Shown one piece after another: positions 6,327 to 10,465 of a DNA stretch of 10,465 bases (position 1 is its first letter; every line of letters begins with the position of its first letter). The stretch spans positions 1 through 10,465 of the forward strand of contig JAGBRZ010000212.1 in the NCBI GenBank assembly GCA_017632155.1, written 5' to 3'. The stretch comes from Clostridia bacterium. GTDB taxonomy: Bacteria > Bacillota_A > Clostridia > Oscillospirales > CAG-272. The notes beneath the pieces are model-generated. The model did not search any database and was not told the origin of the DNA. It saw nothing but the letters and a program-made list of their open reading frames with translations. The position numbers were made by a program, and so were the translations under genes.

Positions 6327-7574
6327 TCACTGTGCCGGGGTGAGCAACCCCGGCCACAGTTCATCATTTTTCTCGTCAAGAAGCATCGTGAGCATTTCGA
6401 TCTGATAGTCGGTAAAGTCGTATTCATCGGCGGCTTGCAGAGCCGTAAGTCCTGTTCGCTTCACCGTTACATAGGTCGTTGTGACGGTTTCCGTAACCTC
6501 TTTAAGATTGCCGTCCTCGTCACGCACCTGCTTCTTGACTTCCTTCGTTTCGGTTCTTGTTTCAAGTCGCACGGTATTCATCGTGCGGTAGATATTCCGC
6601 AGCTCGTCTGCTTTGGCTTCGTCAAAGGTCGCTATCTCTTGCGGGTTCTCGGTATCAAGGTTTAGCTTGACAGCGTATATGGCAACTATCTCGTTCCAAT
6701 CCGCCATTTCTCCGTCGTAGGTCAGCACATCGTATTGGCAGTTTGCAAGCAGCTCTTTTTCCTTATCGTGGAACTCTCGGTCAAGCTCTCCCATAACGTC
6801 ATACACCGTGATGCCGTTTTGCTCGGCGGGTATGAAGATAGCAAAGATAGAGCCTGCTACAAGAGCCACTATAACGATGATTACGATGATAAGCACCGCA
6901 ACCCAACCGCCTGCGGCAATGGCTGCTACGAGTGCCTTAACACCTGCGATAATGGCTTTTGTCGCCGCGATAATTGCCTTGACCGCCACCTTGATAAACT
7001 TTGCCGTGGCAATGGCAGCTCGTTTGAGCGCTTGTGCCACACGCACAGAGGTTTTAACACCCGCTTTAGCCGCCTTTGCACTTGCTTTCGCGGCTTGCTT
7101 TGCCGCTTTTGCGCTTGTTTTCGCCGTTTTCTTTGCCGCCTTAACCGATGCTCGACTTGCCTTTTTCGCGGCTTTAGAGCCGTTTTTTATGCCCTTGGAG
7201 GCGGTTTTTGCACCTTGCTTTGTACCTTCGGTCAAGAGAGGTCTTTTCGGGGGTGGAAGTTGCTTTGGTTCTTCGACCTTCAGCTTTATCTTTCGCGGGC
7301 GGTTTCTCCATCTTTGAATATTCCGCACCGTGGTACGATAACCCCATTGACCGACACGCGCCGCACCTCTGACAAGCGCTCTGCCGGAGCGTTCCTCCTT
7401 GTCTTGTACCTCGTTACCCGCATACTCGACCTCGGTTTCGTGCCGAGAGTTTTGAGTTTCTTCGGCAGAGTTAGCAAGGGAGGAAGCTCCGTTTTTGCTT
7501 TTCTTGACAAGTCCTTCGGTTTTATCTACCACCTTGATACTGCGTAGCGACTCTCTCGTTTTCGCAGTTCTCAT
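6327..7574 (-). CDS. CD1108-like conjugation membrane protein lacking the CHAP domain
   Basis: A 415-residue protein whose plan matches the N-terminal part of CD1108-family mobile element proteins. It has a basic N-terminus (1-115), an Ala/Lys-rich helical region (about 117-215, AAKxAAK-type repeats), a transmembrane helix with the family-typical AAIAAGGWVAV lead-in (about 218-247), and an exterior segment with EIVAIYAVK, a TETKEVKK/TETVTTTYVTV strand pair, and FTDYQIEMLTMLLDEKNDELW. From recollection of the family, relatives continue from LW into about 170 residues of CHAP-type peptidoglycan hydrolase with a CACFVSWCAN active-site segment, which cuts the wall for the mating channel. Here the frame stops eight residues after LW. 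The 75 nt before the next possible ATG have no room for the missing domain. The ATG at 7574 follows GGTG 5 nt upstream, and the stop of the preceding gene overlaps that site, so the two are probably co-translated. I infer a truncated or naturally CHAP-free channel component. Confidence 0.8.
   Translation of the reverse strand: MRTAKTRESLRSIKVVDKTEGLVKKSKNGASSLANSAEETQNSRHETEVEYAGNEVQDKEERSGRALVRGAARVGQWGYRTTVRNIQRWRNRPRKIKLKVEEPKQLPPPKRPLLTEGTKQGAKTASKGIKNGSKAAKKASRASVKAAKKTAKTSAKAAKQAAKASAKAAKAGVKTSVRVAQALKRAAIATAKFIKVAVKAIIAATKAIIAGVKALVAAIAAGGWVAVLIIVIIVIVALVAGSIFAIFIPAEQNGITVYDVMGELDREFHDKEKELLANCQYDVLTYDGEMADWNEIVAIYAVKLNLDTENPQEIATFDEAKADELRNIYRTMNTVRLETRTETKEVKKQVRDEDGNLKEVTETVTTTYVTVKRTGLTALQAADEYDFTDYQIEMLTMLLDEKNDELWPGLLTPAQ
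6329..6360 (-). repeat. Strong inverted repeat at the 3' end of the CD1108-like gene
   Basis: CCGGGGT (6335-6341) and ACCCCGG (6347-6353) pair perfectly around a 5-nt loop. The stem extends outward through G-C and, past a one-base bulge, ACTGT/ACAGT to 6329 and 6360. It covers the last ten codons of the CD1108-like gene. No U-tract follows, so it is not a terminator by itself. It lies 9 nt upstream of the terminator at 6282-6320. It could protect the mRNA 3' end or mark a recombination junction. Confidence 0.75.
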
Positions 7575-7582
7575 AGCATCAC

Positions 7583-7969
7583 CTACCGAGCTTCATCACG
7601 TTTTCGTGATTTGTCCTTTGTCTTGGGCTTTGGCGCGTTGAGCTGATATTTTTCGATTTCCTTCAAGTCAAACTGATACTGCGGATATTCCCAATATCCC
7701 GACCGCATTTTTCTACCCGTAGGCTTGCCAAGCTTATTGTCGGTAATAAACTTTTCTGCCCAAGGGTTATCGTTGGTGTCAACAAAGGAGCAGTTCGGCT
7801 CGTGCGGTTCTCTGAGATTGATGGTGAGCGTTGAATAAGGCATCAGCATACCGTCCTCATCCTTGAAATACATTTGCAAGGCGAGATTGTGATTGTTGGC
7901 ATAGCGTTCCGCTTCAAAGCATACCTCATAGGTCTGCCCGTAGGGAGTGGCAAGGTTTAGATATTCCAT
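7583..7969 (-). CDS. Small DUF4313-like ICE protein
   Basis: A 128-residue soluble protein with no signal peptide or membrane segment. The central stretch STLTINLREP, then FVDTNDNPWAEKFI, LGKPTGRKMRSG and YPQYQFDL resembles the DUF4313 family found in Bacillota ICEs; that assignment is from memory. The function of the family is unknown to me. The tail after about residue 112 is Lys/Arg/Asp-rich and probably disordered. The ATG at 7969 has GGAGG (7980-7976) 6 nt upstream, and this site overlaps the TAG stop of the VirB4 gene. The downstream gene starts 8 nt after its own stop. Such packing implies expression with the conjugation channel genes, so an accessory transfer role is plausible but unproven. 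Confidence 0.75.
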   Translation of the reverse strand: MEYLNLATPYGQTYEVCFEAERYANNHNLALQMYFKDEDGMLMPYSTLTINLREPHEPNCSFVDTNDNPWAEKFITDNKLGKPTGRKMRSGYWEYPQYQFDLKEIEKYQLNAPKPKTKDKSRKRDEAR

Positions 7970-7979
7970 ACGTTACCTC

Positions 7980-10298
7980 CTATTCTCCAAACTTGGTGGT
8001 CATCAGCTTGTAGAGCTGTGTATCCTTTGGCAGACGGTTTTGGAACGGAACGAGCGCGCCGCCTATCTTGGCAAGACCGTGACCTGCTTCTACGTTGGTG
8101 ATATACGACATCTGAAGTTCCGACATAGAAAGCAGCTCCGCAAGGTCGGCTCTGTCGGTTGCCGCTTGGTTGAGCATAATCACAAGCTCGGAGTTTGCAA
8201 GCATCGTTCTCGCCGTGTGGCTCTGCAAGAGGTCGTCCACGTTCTGCGTAATACCCGTTATAAACGCTCCGTACTTACGGACTCTTTTCCAAAGGGTAAA
8301 GAGGAAGTTCGCGGAGTATTCGTATTGGAAAAGCAGATATATCTCGTCGATAAAGATATAGGTCTTTTTGCCCTTGGCGCGGTTCTCGGTGATACGGTTG
8401 AGAATACTGTCAAGAACGACGAGCATACCCACGGGCATCAAGGTTCTTCCAAGCTCGTGAATATCGTAGCAGATAAGGCGGTTTTGGGTGTTTACGTTGG
8501 TCTGCTTTGCAAAGGTGTTAAGGCTACCTTCCGTGAATAACTCAATGGCGAGAGCAATGTCAGCCGCTTCGGGTTCGCTCTGCTTCAAGAGCACGTCGCG
8601 GAAGTCCTTTAGGGTGGGCGGTGCTCCCGTGTAATTGTTCTGCACATAGTCACGGAGAACGATGGAGGTACAACGGTCGATAAGGGATTTTTCCGATGCA
8701 CTCAGAGCACCGTTCATAGCCTGCTCGCAGAGGGATAGTACAAACTCGGATTTTAGCGTGACGGGGTTTGCACCGTCGGCATAGTCCTTGTTGATCTGCA
8801 AGGCATTGATATGGTTCTTACTCGTCGAGGAAAGCGTGATATTCTCACCGCCGAGGGCTTCGGTCAGTTTCCAATACTCACGCTCGGGATCTATGACGAT
8901 AATATCCGCATCTTTGTCGGAAAGGTAGAGATTGACGATCTCTTGCTTTGCCATAATGGACTTACCCGAACCCGAAACGCCGGTAATAAAGGAGTTGCCG
9001 TTAAGCAGCTCCAAGCGGTTGACCATAATCATATTCTTGCTGATTGCGTTATTGCCGAGATAAAGACCTTTTTCGTGACAGACCTCCTGCGCTCTGAACG
9101 GCATAAATACCGCAAGACTTTCGGTTGTGAGCGTTCTGCGGATCGTCAGCTTTGTGCCGCCGTAGGGCAAGCAGGTTTTGAGTCCTTCAAGCTGTTGCCA
9201 ACGAAGAATTGCGAGGGAGCAAAGGTGCTTTCTCGCGCATTGCTGAATACTCTCGGTATCCGCATCAAGCTGCGCCTTGCTATCCGCCGTATGAACGATT
9301 GTGATGAGCGTGGGAATCATCCTCATGTCACGCTCCACAAGATCGTTAAGGAAATCACGGCTTTCGTCGCGCTGCCGTTCCATTTCGTAGGGTACGGTTG
9401 CCGAGTAGTTGTTGTTTTGGTTCTGTTTGCGTTGCCAATTCGAAATATTGGTTTCCACCGCCAAGAGCTTATTTTCGCCTTGTCTTACCGCCTTTTCCTG
9501 CGGGATAGGCTCGGCATCAATGGAGAGCATCATATTTCGGTCGATGGCGGTCAGCTCGGATATTAAGCTATCCTTGATAAAGTTCGCGTAATCTTTGAGA
9601 TAGATCACTCTGCCGTATCTGCCGTCCATCTTGAAATGGTCGCTCTTGAACTCCATAGATTCGGGGGCAAGTGCGAGCTTGAATTTATGCTTTCTGCGCT
9701 TGTAAAGCAAACGGTCATACATAAAATCGTCCTCACGCCCACGGTGGAAAAAGTCAAAGAAAATGCGTATTTTTTCCTTTTCGTCCACCTCCGTCAGCTT
9801 TGAGCCAAGCTTGGCAAAAGCGGCGGCGTATTCGGCAAACTTGCCGTTGAAATAGGTTCTTGCTTCAGCGATAGACGGCTTTTCCACCGTTACGGTCAAA
9901 TACTTGTCTTGCACCACACCCGAAGTCAGAATGACGTTGCGCTCCAAAATAGAGTTGTATTCGTTGCGGTAGCGGTCAAGCTCGTCGCCCATCAGCGGGA
10001 GCATATTTTTGGCTTCAAATTCGCTTCTCGGTATATGGCGGTTGCGTATGGTGACTTTCGTGCTCGCTTTCTCATCGAACAGATTGAGAATATCCGAGTA
10101 CGCAAAGAACATAGCTTCTTTATCGTCCTTAGAAGCGACCTCGTAGTTTATATCCGTAAAGCGGAAGGTCTTTGCCCAAAGGTTTCTGCCGACGAGCATA
10201 ATACCGTCCTCAAAAATTCTTTGAATCGGTATGGTATCCTCGACGGTTGTGGGTATTCTGTCTTGCTCTACGGGGTGCTTTTTCTTGTTTGTAATCAT
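7980..10298 (-). CDS. VirB4-type conjugation ATPase (CD1110-like)
   Basis: A 772-residue cytoplasmic ATPase expected to energise the type IV secretion (mating) channel at the inner face of the membrane. The Walker A motif is GVSGSGKS (440-447). Walker B is TYIFIDE with D651 and E652. Family-typical DIIVIDPEREYW (465-476) and TGITQNVDDL (681-690) are also present, and the C-terminal half is the RecA-like FtsK/HerA-type domain. The N-terminal half (about 1-400) is the usual VirB4 N-domain with no catalytic motifs. The length fits TraE/VirB4 proteins of Gram-positive ICEs. The ATG at 10298 follows AGGAGG at close spacing (about 4 nt). It overlaps the TGA stop of the PrgI gene as ATGA, which indicates translational coupling. 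The frame is intact and all nucleotide-binding residues are present. Confidence 0.95.
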   Translation of the reverse strand: MITNKKKHPVEQDRIPTTVEDTIPIQRIFEDGIMLVGRNLWAKTFRFTDINYEVASKDDKEAMFFAYSDILNLFDEKASTKVTIRNRHIPRSEFEAKNMLPLMGDELDRYRNEYNSILERNVILTSGVVQDKYLTVTVEKPSIAEARTYFNGKFAEYAAAFAKLGSKLTEVDEKEKIRIFFDFFHRGREDDFMYDRLLYKRRKHKFKLALAPESMEFKSDHFKMDGRYGRVIYLKDYANFIKDSLISELTAIDRNMMLSIDAEPIPQEKAVRQGENKLLAVETNISNWQRKQNQNNNYSATVPYEMERQRDESRDFLNDLVERDMRMIPTLITIVHTADSKAQLDADTESIQQCARKHLCSLAILRWQQLEGLKTCLPYGGTKLTIRRTLTTESLAVFMPFRAQEVCHEKGLYLGNNAISKNMIMVNRLELLNGNSFITGVSGSGKSIMAKQEIVNLYLSDKDADIIVIDPEREYWKLTEALGGENITLSSTSKNHINALQINKDYADGANPVTLKSEFVLSLCEQAMNGALSASEKSLIDRCTSIVLRDYVQNNYTGAPPTLKDFRDVLLKQSEPEAADIALAIELFTEGSLNTFAKQTNVNTQNRLICYDIHELGRTLMPVGMLVVLDSILNRITENRAKGKKTYIFIDEIYLLFQYEYSANFLFTLWKRVRKYGAFITGITQNVDDLLQSHTARTMLANSELVIMLNQAATDRADLAELLSMSELQMSYITNVEAGHGLAKIGGALVPFQNRLPKDTQLYKLMTTKFGE

Positions 10299-10465
10299 TG
10301 TTCCTCCTTTACTTCTTCGTCCTCTCCGATTTCACCCTTGAAAAGCAGGTATCGGGGCATCATAATCTCCGAGCTTATCCACGCCTTGATAACCTTTTCG
10401 GCAGGCATACCGTTGTTCTTCACAAAGCCGAATATGATAAACGGTACTGCGCCTATCATACAGAG
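10295..10465 (-). CDS. PrgI-family membrane protein, C-terminal part (partial)
   Basis: The last 56 residues of a gene that runs off the right edge. It opens with the end of a hydrophobic segment (MIGAVPFIIFGFV), followed by NGMPAEKVIKAWI and MPRYLLFKGE, then an acidic tail ending EEVKEEQ. This matches the C-terminus of PrgI-family proteins, small two-helix membrane proteins encoded just before VirB4 in Gram-positive conjugation modules and thought to serve as a VirB3-like partner of the ATPase. Its stop overlaps the VirB4 start (ATGA). The identification rests on the short visible end plus position. Confidence 0.85.
   Translation of the reverse strand, partial: LCMIGAVPFIIFGFVKNNGMPAEKVIKAWISSEIMMPRYLLFKGEIGEDEEVKEEQ

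Noticed and set aside
6735..7547. Plus-strand open frames over the CD1108-like gene, including an Ala-rich one at 6808-7317
   Set aside because: The Ala-rich and Cys/Arg-rich translations are antisense images of the Ala/Lys-rich coding region; no supporting ribosome binding site or family resemblance.
7947..8540. Plus-strand open frame opposite the VirB4 gene
   Set aside because: Antisense to a well-conserved ATPase gene and without recognisable motifs; the same applies to 8811-9566 and 9409-9591.

Overview
The window looks like one end of an integrative and conjugative element (ICE) from a low-to-mid GC Bacillota, most likely a gut-type Clostridia member (Eubacteriales). This rests on the strong AGGAGG-like ribosome binding sites, the CD1108/CD1110-type conjugation genes known from Clostridioides difficile Tn1549-like elements, and a tyrosine recombinase at the edge. 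No rRNA, tRNA or housekeeping gene is present to fix the taxon. All credible genes lie on the minus strand, so the biological reading order runs from 10465 down to 1.

Layout in transcription order. (1) 10465-6327 is a tightly packed conjugation block: the C-terminal end of a PrgI-family membrane protein (cut by the window edge), a VirB4-type ATPase overlapping it by 4 nt, a small DUF4313-like protein, and a CD1108-like single-pass membrane protein. In relatives the CD1108 protein continues into an extracytoplasmic CHAP peptidoglycan hydrolase domain. Here it stops just before that point, inside a strong hairpin, and a rho-independent terminator follows. (2) 6176-1242 is a single 1644-residue protein with a signal peptide, many Ig-like repeats, a central module I cannot assign, an acidic C-terminal stalk with a 130-residue tandem duplication, and a C-terminal membrane anchor. 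It sits where this ICE family usually carries the exported CD1107 (DUF4366) protein. (3) 1241-1028 is a short regulatory region: a hairpin after the surface gene, a near-consensus promoter, about 90 nt of structured RNA, and a terminator. (4) 1027-98 is a 309-residue tyrosine recombinase with all catalytic residues. (5) 97-1 holds no gene and is the expected neighbourhood of an attachment site.

Inferred cooperation: PrgI, VirB4 and the CD1108-like protein belong to the cell-envelope mating channel. The recombinase would excise and integrate the element. The giant surface protein may be an adhesin, mating-contact or surface-stalk protein carried by the ICE. Relaxase, coupling protein and other transfer genes would lie beyond the right edge. 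The points most worth a second look are the CHAP-less CD1108 homologue ending at a hairpin, the giant surface protein in the CD1107 slot, and the promoter-RNA-terminator cassette in front of the recombinase.
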